NCBI GenBank assembly: GCA_012963775.1
Contig: DTVC01000016.1
Span: 1-32,769, forward strand
Direction of reading: 5' to 3'
Origin: Candidatus Pelagibacter sp.
GTDB lineage: Bacteria > Pseudomonadota > Alphaproteobacteria > Pelagibacterales > Pelagibacteraceae
Length of the DNA stretch: 32,769 nucleotides
The position numbers were made by a program, and so were the translations under genes. The notes below the pieces were generated by a model. The model ran no database searches. It was not told the origin of the DNA and saw nothing but the letters and a program-made list of their open reading frames with translations. Positions 6,290 to 14,569 of this stretch are shown here, piece by piece; position 1 is the first letter of the stretch; each line of letters opens with the position of its first letter.

Positions 6290-8209
6290 TTAGGCGCTTT
6301 TTTCTTTGTTATCTTCTTTTACTTCCTCAAAGTCCGCATCAACAACATTGTCGTCTTTTTTTCCTTCTTCTTTATCTTTTGAAGCTTCATTAGGTTTAGT
6401 ACTTTGTTGAGATTTATATATTGCTTCACCTAATTTCATTGATTTTTGAACTAATTCTTGAATATTTTTCTTAATTTCTTCGACATCTGTTCCTTTTAAA
6501 GCATTTCTTAAGTTTGCTGACGCAGTCTCAATTTCTTTTTTATCTGCATCTGAAACTTTGCTACCATGTTCTTTTAAATTTTTCTCAGTTGAATGTAATA
6601 AAGTATCAGCTTGATTTCTTGCATCCACAGAATCTCTTTTTTTCTTATCTGCTTCTTTATTGGCTTCTGCTTCTTTAACCATTTTATTAATTTCTTCCTC
6701 GCTTAAACCGCCAGAGGCTTGAATTTGTATTTTTTGTTCTTTACCAGTTCCCTTGTCTTTTGCAGATACATTAACTATTCCATTTGCATCTATATCAAAA
6801 GCTACTTCAATTTGAGGAACACCTCTAGGAGCTGGAGCCATTCCAACTAATTCAAAATTTCCAAGTAATTTATTATCTGTGGCCATTTCTCTTTCGCCTT
6901 GTAGCACTCTAATTGAAACAGCTGGTTGATTGTCCTCAGCTGTTGAGAAAACCTGACTTTTTTTAGTTGGAATTGTTGTGTTTTTATCAATTAATTTAGT
7001 AGATACACCTCCTAGAGTTTCAATTCCTAATGATAAAGGAGTTACATCAAGTAACAAAACATCTTTTACATCTCCTTGAAGAACGCCCGCTTGTATTGCA
7101 GCACCCATTGCAACTACTTCATCTGGATTTACACTTTTATTTGGTTCTTTTCCAAAAAAGTTTTTTACTTCCTCAATTACTTTAGGCATTCTAGTCATAC
7201 CACCAACTAAAATAACTTCATTAATTTCAGCCGCAGATAATCCTGCATCTTTTAATGCGGTTTTGCATGGCGGAATTGTTCTTCCAATTAAGTCTTCAAC
7301 TAAAGCTTCTAATTTTGCTCTAGTCATTTTTATATTAATATGTTTTGGACCAGTTTTATCTGCAGTTATAAAAGGTAAATTAATTTCAGTCTGTGCTGCT
7401 GAAGATAATTCAATTTTTGCTTTTTCTGCTGCTTCTTTTAATCTTTGTAAAGCAAGTTTATCTGATTTTAAATCAATGCCATTTTCTTTTTTAAATTCAT
7501 TTAATAAATAATCTACGATTGTGTTATCAAAATCTTCCCCACCTAAGAAAGTATCACCATTAGTTGATTTTACTTCAAATACGCCATCACCTAACTCTAA
7601 AATTGATACATCAAATGTACCACCACCAAGGTCATAAACAGCAATTTTTTTGTTTACTTTTTTATCTAAACCATAAGCTAATGAAGCAGCCGTTGGTTCA
7701 TTTATAATTCTTAAAACTTCTAGTCCTGCAATTTTACCAGCATCTTTAGTTGCTTGTCTTTGAGCATCATTAAAATATGCAGGAACTGTAATTACAGCTT
7801 TTGTAACTTCTTGACCAAGATATTTTTCTGCAGTTTCTTTCATTTTTTGTAAAACAAAAGCAGATATTTGAGAAGGTGAATATTTTTTTCCTTTTGCTTC
7901 AATCCAAGCATCAGCATTTTCAGCTTTAATAATTTTGAATGTAGCTGATTCGATATCTTTTTTTACTGTTGGATCTTCAAAATTTCTTCCCATAAGTCTT
8001 TTAACTGCAAATATTGTATTTTCAGGATTTGTAACCGCTTGTCTTTTTGCGGGTTGACCAATTAATTTTTCGTCGCCATCAGTGAAAGCTACAACCGAAG
8101 GAGTTGTTCTCGCACCTTCAGCATTTTCTAAAACCTTTGCTTGTGTACCTTCCATAACTGCTACACAAGAGTTAGTTGTTCCTAAATCTATTCCTATTAC
8201 TTTGCTCAT
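6290..8209 (-). CDS. dnaK: Chaperone DnaK (Hsp70)
   Basis: 639 residues, canonical length. The ATPase domain begins [17 protein letters not shown] and contains [13 protein letters not shown] (phosphate 2) and [12 protein letters not shown] (adenosine). The linker [15 protein letters not shown] leads into the substrate-binding domain and an alpha-helical lid, ending in an acidic [12 protein letters not shown] tail. It folds and protects proteins with DnaJ and GrpE. A CTTG-N17-CATATATGAAG element 15-46 bases upstream resembles an alphaproteobacterial heat-shock (RpoH) promoter, so dnaK may be induced separately from grpE. Confidence 0.99.
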   Translation of the reverse strand: MSKVIGIDLGTTNSCVAVMEGTQAKVLENAEGARTTPSVVAFTDGDEKLIGQPAKRQAVTNPENTIFAVKRLMGRNFEDPTVKKDIESATFKIIKAENADAWIEAKGKKYSPSQISAFVLQKMKETAEKYLGQEVTKAVITVPAYFNDAQRQATKDAGKIAGLEVLRIINEPTAASLAYGLDKKVNKKIAVYDLGGGTFDVSILELGDGVFEVKSTNGDTFLGGEDFDNTIVDYLLNEFKKENGIDLKSDKLALQRLKEAAEKAKIELSSAAQTEINLPFITADKTGPKHINIKMTRAKLEALVEDLIGRTIPPCKTALKDAGLSAAEINEVILVGGMTRMPKVIEEVKNFFGKEPNKSVNPDEVVAMGAAIQAGVLQGDVKDVLLLDVTPLSLGIETLGGVSTKLIDKNTTIPTKKSQVFSTAEDNQPAVSIRVLQGEREMATDNKLLGNFELVGMAPAPRGVPQIEVAFDIDANGIVNVSAKDKGTGKEQKIQIQASGGLSEEEINKMVKEAEANKEADKKKRDSVDARNQADTLLHSTEKNLKEHGSKVSDADKKEIETASANLRNALKGTDVEEIKKNIQELVQKSMKLGEAIYKSQQSTKPNEASKDKEEGKKDDNVVDADFEEVKEDNKEKSA

Positions 8210-8223
8210 ATTATTAATACCTA

Positions 8224-8255
8224 CTTCATATATGTCTTATTTTTTAATCTACAAG
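8224..8255 (-). promoter_or_regulatory. Candidate RpoH (sigma-32) promoter of dnaK
   Basis: On the minus strand, CTTG (8255-8252) is followed by 17 nt and then CATATATGAAG (8234-8224). The alphaproteobacterial RpoH consensus is roughly CTTG-N17/18-CYTATNTNNG. The -35 matches fully and the -10 matches in most fixed positions. It lies in the 57-bp gap between grpE and dnaK. The predicted start leaves a short dnaK leader. Confidence 0.5.
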
Positions 8256-8266
8256 TATCCTTAAAA

Positions 8267-8980
8267 CTAATTTTCATCAGTTTTTGATTGATTTTTCTCA
8301 TCTTTTTTAACTTCTTCAGATTCTTCATCTTTTTTAACTTCTTCAGATTCTTCATCTTTTTTTGCTGGTTTTTTTGAAACTACTACGAGAGCTGGTCTCA
8401 GCAACCTATCTTTCATTACAAAACCTTTCTGTATTTCTTGAACAATAATTCCTGGTTCCTTGTTTTCATCTTCAATCTCCATCATTGTTTGATGAAAGTT
8501 CGGATTTAGTTTTTGGTCGATTGACTTTATTTCTTCAATATTATTTTTCTTTAATATTGAAATCATATCTTTATATATAACTTCCAAATGTTCAGTTGTT
8601 TTTTTGAGAGCCTCTGTATTTTTTAATTTTTCATCATTTTCTAATGATACTTTTGAATGTATAAGATTATCAATTAAATTTAATGCTTCTCTGGCCAATG
8701 TAAATCCTCCATACTCAAAGGCATCATCTTTTTCTTTTTCAAATCTACGTCTTTGATTTTCCATTTCAGCATAAGCTCTAGTCAATTTATCTTCTAAATC
8801 TTTAATCTTATCTTCAGGGGATAATTCGTTCTTTTTTGATAAAACTTCTGTTTTATTTTCGGTTTGCTCTGGCAGCCTATCTTCCACTTGTTCTGATTTC
8901 AAATTAGAATTGTCTCTTTCTGATTTTTTCTCTAAATTTTCTTTTTTAATTTTTGGGCTTGAGTTTTCTTCTTTTTCCAT
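8267..8980 (-). CDS. grpE: Nucleotide exchange factor GrpE
   Basis: 237 residues. The first ~70 are highly charged and low in complexity. A coiled coil (KIKDLEDKLTRAYAEMENQR) leads into the conserved RRRFEKEKDDAFEYGGFTLA helix. The beta domain contains NPNFHQTMMEIEDE and GFVMKDRLLRPALVVVSK, the family signature. GrpE releases ADP from DnaK. The C-terminus carries an extra Lys/Glu-rich tail made of two copies of a 9-residue unit, encoded by a 27-bp tandem repeat. It is the first gene of its unit. I found no convincing promoter upstream, which lies in the divergent rdgB region. Confidence 0.97.
   Translation of the reverse strand: MEKEENSSPKIKKENLEKKSERDNSNLKSEQVEDRLPEQTENKTEVLSKKNELSPEDKIKDLEDKLTRAYAEMENQRRRFEKEKDDAFEYGGFTLAREALNLIDNLIHSKVSLENDEKLKNTEALKKTTEHLEVIYKDMISILKKNNIEEIKSIDQKLNPNFHQTMMEIEDENKEPGIIVQEIQKGFVMKDRLLRPALVVVSKKPAKKDEESEEVKKDEESEEVKKDEKNQSKTDEN
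8298..8362. repeat. 27-bp tandem repeat at the 3' end of grpE
   Basis: Two identical 27-bp units (8298-8324 and 8325-8351) are followed by an 11-base partial copy (8352-8362). The unit is a multiple of three and encodes the acidic/basic repeat DEESEEVKK in the C-terminal tail of GrpE. It looks like a recent in-frame duplication, expected to vary between strains. Confidence 0.95.
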
Positions 8981-9001
8981 ATCATGCTATATGGTAAGGA
9001 A

Positions 9002-9010
9002 TGCTATAAT
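9002..9010 (+). promoter_or_regulatory. Extended -10 promoter of rdgB, predicted leaderless
   Basis: TGCTATAAT is a perfect TGn-extended -10 element. It ends 6 nt before the ATG at 9017, so transcription should start at or beside the A of the start codon. An extended -10 does not need a strong -35, and none is visible. The element lies inside the longer open frame that begins at 8984, which argues that translation starts at 9017. Confidence 0.55.
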
Positions 9011-9016
9011 TTCCAG

Positions 9017-9619
9017 ATGCTAAAGAAAAAAATTTTAAAATTATTAATTGGGTCAAATAATCAAGGTAAAATAAAGGAAATTAGGGACTTACTACCAAAA
9101 AATATTTTGGTTTATACTCCAAAAAATTTCGATTTAAAAAATCCCAAGGAAATTGGTAAGTCTTTTTTGGAAAATTCTCTCATTAAAGCTAAGTTTTTTT
9201 CAAATAAAACCAAGATGGTTACTTTAGCAGATGATTCAGGGCTTGAAATAGATATTTTAAATGGAGCACCAGGTATTTATTCTGCAAGATGGGGAGGAAA
9301 AAAAAATAATTTTAATTTAGCTATTAACAAAGTCTATAGGGAACTTAATAAGATAGATGAAAATTGGTATAAAAAAAAAATTACAGCACAATTTATTTGT
9401 GCATTAACCATTTACTGGCCAAATAATTTTTCTGTATGTGTAGTTGGAAAAGTTAAAGGAACTATTTCAAAAACAAAAAGAGGAAATAATGGTTTTGGTT
9501 ATGATCCAATATTTATACCATTAAATAGTAGATTAACTTTTGGAGAAATATCTTTCTCTAAAAAATATAAAATTGATCATAGAATGAAAGCATTTAAGAA
9601 AATTAAAAAATTTTTTTAA
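9017..9619 (+). CDS. rdgB: RdgB/HAM1 family XTP/dITP pyrophosphatase
   Basis: 200 residues from the chosen start. It hydrolyses non-canonical purine triphosphates (dITP, XTP) to monophosphates, keeping them out of DNA. LLIGSNNQGKIKEI at the N-terminus is the substrate-binding motif (SNNxxK), followed by LADDSGLEIDILNGAPGIYS with the metal-binding acidic residues, ARWGG, and GNNGFGYDPIFIP near the C-terminus. The frame is open from an ATG at 8984, but that would add 11 unconserved residues ahead of the first strand and place the start upstream of the -10 element. The 3' end overlaps the LpoA-like gene by 17 bp on the opposite strand. Confidence 0.95.
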   Translation: MLKKKILKLLIGSNNQGKIKEIRDLLPKNILVYTPKNFDLKNPKEIGKSFLENSLIKAKFFSNKTKMVTLADDSGLEIDILNGAPGIYSARWGGKKNNFNLAINKVYRELNKIDENWYKKKITAQFICALTIYWPNNFSVCVVGKVKGTISKTKRGNNGFGYDPIFIPLNSRLTFGEISFSKKYKIDHRMKAFKKIKKFF

Positions 9620-10754
9620 ATTTTTCTTCTTCAGCTACATAAAAATTTAACAAGTGACCAATCTTGTTTTTATTGATTTCAAACACACCTATTTTACCTT
9701 TAAATTTATTTTTTTTATAAAATATTTTTTCATCAACAACAAAGTTGTTTTGATAAATTAAATAATAAACTAAACCAACTAAATCGTAACTCAGGAAAGA
9801 AATTTGATTAGGGTATTTTTGATAAATATTAAAATATTTTGAAACGAACTCATCATAATTTTCTTTGTTGATTGATGGAAAATAGATTGGTTGTAATGAT
9901 TTTTCTTTTAATAATGATTTATCAAACCATTGATTAAGGCAAATATAATGAATCCTTTTTGAGGATACATCAGTGTACAATAGTGATGTTGTAACACTTT
10001 TTAAGCTTTCATCAAAATCAGCAATTATAACTGAGTCAAAATTAATTCCTCCAAATGTATCTTTTTTTTCTAAGTCTGATATTTTTTTTTCTTTATTAAC
10101 TTCATTTGAATTTTCTAACCTTTCTATTTCATCTTTTAACCTTTGTTTTCTTTGAGAATATCTTGTTAGTTTTTCAATTTGTGCAGTTAAAAGTGTTGGA
10201 TCTGTATCATAAATAAAAGTATCTTTTAATTTAATTTTTGTTTTAGAAATTGCTTCTTCTATTTCATTTTTAAAATCAGAATTTGGAATAAGAAAAATAC
10301 TTCTTTTAATTTTATATAGTTCTTGAAATTTTATAATTGCATTTATCTGTGACATAGCATTTATTCCAGCACTTATGACATTTTTTGGATTGTTAATTAT
10401 TTTATTTGTCAGAGATAAAAAAATTACATTATTCAATTCTTCTAAATAAATTAAATTTTTATTAAAAACTGGACCTATAATTATTCTCACTCCAAGTTCA
10501 TGGAGTTTTTTTGCAACCCTTAAAGTTATTTCAGGATTAGATTTTGTATCACGAGGAAGAATTTCTATTTGCGAATTATTAATCTTATTAATGGCAAGTC
10601 TTGTAGAGTTTATAATTGACTCTCCAATTTCTTTATACTCTCCTGAAAGAGGAACTATTAGACCAATCTTAATTTTCTCTTGGGATAGGCTTTTTTCAAC
10701 GTTAAAAAACAAACCCAAGAAAATTAAAAGAATAAATTGAATAATTATCTTCAT
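9603..10754 (-). CDS. Periplasmic LpoA/LivK-fold protein, probable penicillin-binding-protein activator
   Basis: 383 residues from the chosen start, MKIIIQFILLIFLGLFFNVE, a signal peptide ending near SLSQ. The mature part begins KIKIGLIVPLSGEYKEIGES, typical of the type I periplasmic binding fold. It continues with VRIIIGPVFN and a late FDSVIIADFDES, as in the LpoA-like family of alphaproteobacteria. A coiled insertion (RKQRLKDEIERLENSNEV) sits between the lobes. In E. coli, lpoA (yraM) is divergent from rsmI (yraL), the same arrangement as here. It may activate peptidoglycan synthases, but I see no lipobox Cys, so it should be soluble in the periplasm. An upstream in-frame ATG at 10820 is rejected: it would run into rsmI and precede the signal peptide. 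Confidence 0.75.
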   Translation of the reverse strand: MKIIIQFILLIFLGLFFNVEKSLSQEKIKIGLIVPLSGEYKEIGESIINSTRLAINKINNSQIEILPRDTKSNPEITLRVAKKLHELGVRIIIGPVFNKNLIYLEELNNVIFLSLTNKIINNPKNVISAGINAMSQINAIIKFQELYKIKRSIFLIPNSDFKNEIEEAISKTKIKLKDTFIYDTDPTLLTAQIEKLTRYSQRKQRLKDEIERLENSNEVNKEKKISDLEKKDTFGGINFDSVIIADFDESLKSVTTSLLYTDVSSKRIHYICLNQWFDKSLLKEKSLQPIYFPSINKENYDEFVSKYFNIYQKYPNQISFLSYDLVGLVYYLIYQNNFVVDEKIFYKKNKFKGKIGVFEINKNKIGHLLNFYVAEEEKFKKIF

Positions 10755-10766
10755 TTTAATGTTATT

Positions 10767-10774
10767 ATTATAAT
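10767..10774. promoter_or_regulatory. Symmetric divergent -10 element between the LpoA-like gene and rsmI
   Basis: ATTATAAT is its own reverse complement. It provides a perfect TATAAT on the plus strand (10769-10774, 11 nt before the rsmI ATG) and on the minus strand (10772-10767, 12 nt before the LpoA-like ATG). The layout predicts two starts about 20 bp apart with leaders of about 5 nt each. No strong -35 boxes are evident. Confidence 0.5.
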
Positions 10775-10785
10775 CTATTGAACCA

Positions 10786-11649
10786 ATGAATCTACAATCA
10801 GACTTAAATATAAATACCATAAAAAAAGGTTTATATGTTGTATCAACTCCAATTGGAAATCTTGGAGATATTACACTTAGAGCCTTGAAAATATTAAGTA
10901 AATCAGATTATATTTTATGTGAAGATACAAGATATTCTAAAAAACTACTTTCAAAATTTAAAATAAATTCAAATTTAATTTCGAATCATAAATTTAATGA
11001 AAAGAAAAATCTTCAAAAAATTATAGAAATATTAAAAACAGAAAAAATTGTTTCATTAATTTCAGACGCTGGTACCCCAACAATTTCTGACCCTGGAAGA
11101 ATACTCATAAATGAATGCATAAAAAAAGATATAAATGTATACCCATGCCCCGGACCGTCAGCAGTTTCTGCTGCAATTTCTATCAGTGGTTTTTATGATC
11201 AATATTATTTTTATGGTTTTTTTCCTGAAAAAAAAGGAGAAATTAATAAAGACTTAAAAATTTTATCTGAATTATACTGTTCAATAGTTTTTTTTGTTTC
11301 AGCAAAAAAAATTAATAGAGTTATAGAACCTATTAAAAAATATTTTTCTGATAGAAAAATAGTTGTTTGTAAAGAAATTTCTAAATTTTATGAAGAATAT
11401 TATCGTAATAATGTTAGTGAACTTGAATTTTTTGAAAAAACACTTAAAGGTGAAATAACTATAGTAATTTCTGAAAAAAAACGTAAAAAAAATATTTCAA
11501 ATAATTTAACCGAATCAGATAAAAAAAATATAGAAAAATTAATTAAAAAATTAACAATTAAAGAGATTACCAATTTGATTAGTGAAGGAAAAAAAATTTC
11601 AAAGAAAGAGATTTATAATTACTGCTTAAAATTAAAAAATGAAAATTAA
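10786..11649 (+). CDS. rsmI: 16S rRNA (cytidine-1402 2'-O)-methyltransferase RsmI
   Basis: 287 residues. RsmI methylates the ribose of C1402 in the decoding centre of 16S rRNA using SAM. The tetrapyrrole-methylase fold starts KGLYVVSTPIGNLGDITLRA and continues with CEDTRYSKKLL, LISDAGTPTISDPGR and YPCPGPSAVSAAISISG, all hallmark blocks. FYGFFPEKKGE follows. The C-terminus is Lys/Ile-rich as in other low-GC homologues. It overlaps the following lipoprotein gene by 11 bp. Confidence 0.97.
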   Translation: MNLQSDLNINTIKKGLYVVSTPIGNLGDITLRALKILSKSDYILCEDTRYSKKLLSKFKINSNLISNHKFNEKKNLQKIIEILKTEKIVSLISDAGTPTISDPGRILINECIKKDINVYPCPGPSAVSAAISISGFYDQYYFYGFFPEKKGEINKDLKILSELYCSIVFFVSAKKINRVIEPIKKYFSDRKIVVCKEISKFYEEYYRNNVSELEFFEKTLKGEITIVISEKKRKKNISNNLTESDKKNIEKLIKKLTIKEITNLISEGKKISKKEIYNYCLKLKNEN

Positions 11650-12232
11650 ATTAATTAATCTATTTCTTATATTATTTATCTTAAGTGGTTGTGTTGGAGC
11701 TGCCTCAAAAGGTATTTTTGGCACAGGTGTTAGCGTTGCTTTAGATCCAAGATCTTTAGGAACTCAAATTGATGATTCTATTATGGACAAAAACTTAGAA
11801 ACAAGATTGTTACTTTTAAATAAAAGCTATTTTTTATCTGTTAAAATTAAAGTTTTAGATGGAAGAATATTTATTACTGGTAAAATAAATGGTCTAGAAG
11901 AAAAATTAAAAATAACAAAATTAGCCTGGGAAACTGAAGGAGTTAGATCAGTAAAAAATGATTTAAAAGTTAAGGAAGAATTTAATTTTAAGCAATCAGC
12001 CAAAGATTTACTTATTACCGCTCAATTAAGAACAGCATTAGTGTTTAACAAACAAATTAAGTCAGCAAATTATAATATAGATACCTACAAGAAAAAAATA
12101 TATATTTATGGTATTGCTAATTCAGAAGACGAAAGAAAAGAAGTCATCAATGAAGCTAAACAAATTCTTGATATTGAGGATGTAATAGCAAGTATTCTTT
12201 TGGTAAAAGATTTAAGAATACAAAAGAATTAA
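11639..12232 (+). CDS. Double BON-domain outer-membrane lipoprotein (DolP/YraP-like)
   Basis: 197 residues. The N-terminus MKIKLINLFLILFILSGC is a lipoprotein signal peptide with lipobox LSGC and lipidated Cys18. Residues about 48-110 and 115-190 form two BON domains, each with a strand such as GRIFITGKINGLEE or KKIYIYGIANSEDE followed by a helix and a final VKNDLKV or IASILLV strand. DolP of E. coli maintains outer-membrane integrity and binds anionic lipids. It lies in the rsmI-lpoA neighbourhood, as here, though yraN and diaA are missing. It ends in a TTAA shared with the malic enzyme gene. Confidence 0.85.
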   Translation: MKIKLINLFLILFILSGCVGAASKGIFGTGVSVALDPRSLGTQIDDSIMDKNLETRLLLLNKSYFLSVKIKVLDGRIFITGKINGLEEKLKITKLAWETEGVRSVKNDLKVKEEFNFKQSAKDLLITAQLRTALVFNKQIKSANYNIDTYKKKIYIYGIANSEDERKEVINEAKQILDIEDVIASILLVKDLRIQKN

Positions 12233-14517
12233 TTTTTTTTACTGTAATCAATTACACCTGCTGAATAAGCAGCAACTGAAGCCAAATTTAAAATATCCGA
12301 TGTAGATGATCTTAATGGTGCAATTTCAATTGCCTGTCCAAGACCAATTAATAAAGGTCCAATTACCTTTGCTCCACCCAATGTTTTCAATAACTTGTAA
12401 GAAATGGCAGCACTATGTTGACCTGGCATAATTAATATATTTGCATTTCCTACAATTCCTGAAAAAGAGTATAGCTCTTTGTATTCTTCGTTTAAGGCTA
12501 CATCGGGTTGCATATCACCATCAAATTGAAAATCGACTTTTTTATCTTGTAATATTTCTACAGCATCTCTTATATGTTTTGTTCTACTAGTTATTGGTTG
12601 ACCAAAAGTTGAATGAGATAAAAAAGCAACTTTTGGATTAAAACCAAATAATCTTACTACTCTTGCTGATGATATGGCTATTTCCGAAAGTTGTTCTGAG
12701 CTTGGGTACTCATGCACAGTTGTATCTGCAATAAATACTGTTCTTCCTTTATTTACAACCATATTTAGACCAAACATTATTTCCCCAGGTCTTGCATCAA
12801 CAACTTTATTAATTTTTTCCAATGATTGTGTATATCTCCTAGTATTTCCAGTTACCATAGCATCGGCATCACCACATGAGACCATGCAAGCTCCCCAAAC
12901 TACCCTGTCATTTCTGACCATCCTATCACAATCTCTTTCTAGAAGACCTTGTTCTCTATGTAATTTTTTAAATATAAAATTTACATATTTTTGTCTTTTT
13001 TCTTTTATTGTAGAATTAACAATTTCAATATTAAGGTTTTCACTGTATCCAATGTCTTTTAATCTTTCTTTAACCTTTTTTTCTTTAGCAATAATCACTG
13101 GAATTCCTAATCCACTATTTTTAAATGCTATTGCAGCTTTAAGTGTATTTTCATCTTCACCATCGGCAAAAACAACTTTCTTTTGATTTTTTTTAATTTG
13201 AGAATTAATACCTTGCATTATAGTTAAAGAAGGATCTAACCTTTGCTTTAATTGTTCTTCATAGATTTCAAAATTATCAATTTTTTTTCTAGCTACTCCA
13301 CTATTAATTGCTGCTTTTGCAACCGCTACTGGAATTACATTTATTAGTCTTGGATCAAATGTAGAAGGAATAATATATTCTTTTCCATATTTTGGTCTTT
13401 CACCTCCCATTGCCGCCACAACTTCATCGGGAACTCTTCTTCTTGCCAATTCTGCAATTGCATTAGAAGCTGCTACTTTCATTTCTTCATTAATTGTTTT
13501 AGCTCTTACATCTAAAGCTCCTCTAAAAATATATGGAAATCCAAGCAAGTTATTTACTTGATTTGGGTAATCTGATCTTCCGGTAGCAACAATTGCATCG
13601 TTTCTTACTTCTTCAACTTCTTCTGGTGTAATTTCTGGGTCAGGATTAGCACAAGCAAAAATAATTGGATTTTTTGCCATTTTTTTTACCATCTCTTTTT
13701 TTAAGATATTTGCAGAAGATAGACCTAAAAATACATCAGCGTCTTTTATTGCGTCATTAAGATTTCTGTGTTTTGTTTCAATTGCATAAACAGATTTCCA
13801 TTTATTCAAATTACTCCTCTTTTTATGAATAACTCCTTTTCTGTCTAACATAATAATATTTTTTTTTAAGACACCATTTTTTATAAATAAATTTGTGCAT
13901 GCCATTGCAGAAGCTCCAGCACCATTTATAACAACTTTAATTTTTTTTATATTTTTTTTTGCAATATCAATTGCATTAATTAAAGCAGCATAAGTTATTA
14001 TTGCAGTTCCATGTTGATCATCGTGAAATACTGGAATATTCAAAATTTTTTTAAGCTTTTCTTCAATTATGAAACAATCAGGTGCAGCAATATCTTCTAA
14101 GTTAATTCCTCCAAAGCTACTTGCAAAATTTTTTATACTATTAACTATTTCATTAGGATTAGACGAATCTATCTCAAGATCTATAGCATCAATATCAGCA
14201 AATCTTTTAAACAGGACTGCTTTTCCTTCCATAACTGGTTTAGCAGCTATCGCTCCTAAATTACCTAGTCCTAAAATTGCAGAACCATTACTGATTACAG
14301 CTACTAGATTTCCTTTAGTAGTATAGTCATAAGCAAGCTCAGGATTTTTTGCTATTGCTTTAACTGGTGCAGCGACACCAGGAGAATAAGCTAACGCCAA
14401 ATCTCTCTTAGTTATCATTGGTTTTGAAGAGATAATCTCTATCTTTCCTGATTTTTTTGAGCTATGAAATTCTAAAGCTTCTTTATCAGAATAATGTTCG
14501 ATTTTATTTTTTTTCAT
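12229..14517 (-). CDS. maeB: NADP-type malic enzyme fused to a phosphotransacetylase-like domain
   Basis: 762 residues. Residues about 1-430 are malic enzyme: AYSPGVAAPVKAIAKNPE, MEGKAVLFKRFADIDAI, FHDDQHGTAI and the nucleotide fold VVINGAGASAMACTNLF. The remainder is a phosphate acetyl/butyryltransferase-like domain (VVFADGEDENTLKAA, MVTGNTRRYTQ, GDMQPDVALN, IGPLLIGLGQAIEI). Such fusions decarboxylate malate to pyruvate with NADP. The C-terminal domain in studied relatives acts in oligomerisation and acetyl-CoA regulation rather than phosphotransfer. A malic enzyme supplies pyruvate and NADPH from TCA intermediates. It is divergent from murJ, with a 52-bp gap holding only weak -10-like sequences. 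Confidence 0.95.
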   Translation of the reverse strand: MKKNKIEHYSDKEALEFHSSKKSGKIEIISSKPMITKRDLALAYSPGVAAPVKAIAKNPELAYDYTTKGNLVAVISNGSAILGLGNLGAIAAKPVMEGKAVLFKRFADIDAIDLEIDSSNPNEIVNSIKNFASSFGGINLEDIAAPDCFIIEEKLKKILNIPVFHDDQHGTAIITYAALINAIDIAKKNIKKIKVVINGAGASAMACTNLFIKNGVLKKNIIMLDRKGVIHKKRSNLNKWKSVYAIETKHRNLNDAIKDADVFLGLSSANILKKEMVKKMAKNPIIFACANPDPEITPEEVEEVRNDAIVATGRSDYPNQVNNLLGFPYIFRGALDVRAKTINEEMKVAASNAIAELARRRVPDEVVAAMGGERPKYGKEYIIPSTFDPRLINVIPVAVAKAAINSGVARKKIDNFEIYEEQLKQRLDPSLTIMQGINSQIKKNQKKVVFADGEDENTLKAAIAFKNSGLGIPVIIAKEKKVKERLKDIGYSENLNIEIVNSTIKEKRQKYVNFIFKKLHREQGLLERDCDRMVRNDRVVWGACMVSCGDADAMVTGNTRRYTQSLEKINKVVDARPGEIMFGLNMVVNKGRTVFIADTTVHEYPSSEQLSEIAISSARVVRLFGFNPKVAFLSHSTFGQPITSRTKHIRDAVEILQDKKVDFQFDGDMQPDVALNEEYKELYSFSGIVGNANILIMPGQHSAAISYKLLKTLGGAKVIGPLLIGLGQAIEIAPLRSSTSDILNLASVAAYSAGVIDYSKKN

Positions 14518-14569
14518 TTTGATGTAATTAGATATACAAAATAGAGCAAATTTAAGACTAATATGATTT

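Noticed and set aside
8984..9016. Upstream start for rdgB
   Set aside because: It would add 11 residues not typical of the family and lies upstream of the extended -10, so that ATG would probably not be on the mRNA.
10755..10820. Longer N-terminus for the LpoA-like protein
   Set aside because: The extra 22 residues precede a clear signal peptide and overlap the rsmI start. The ATG at 10754 fits better.
12674..13186. A 170-codon plus-strand open frame opposite malic enzyme
   Set aside because: It lies fully inside maeB, whose conserved motifs span the region, and its product has no recognisable pattern. It is an antisense shadow.
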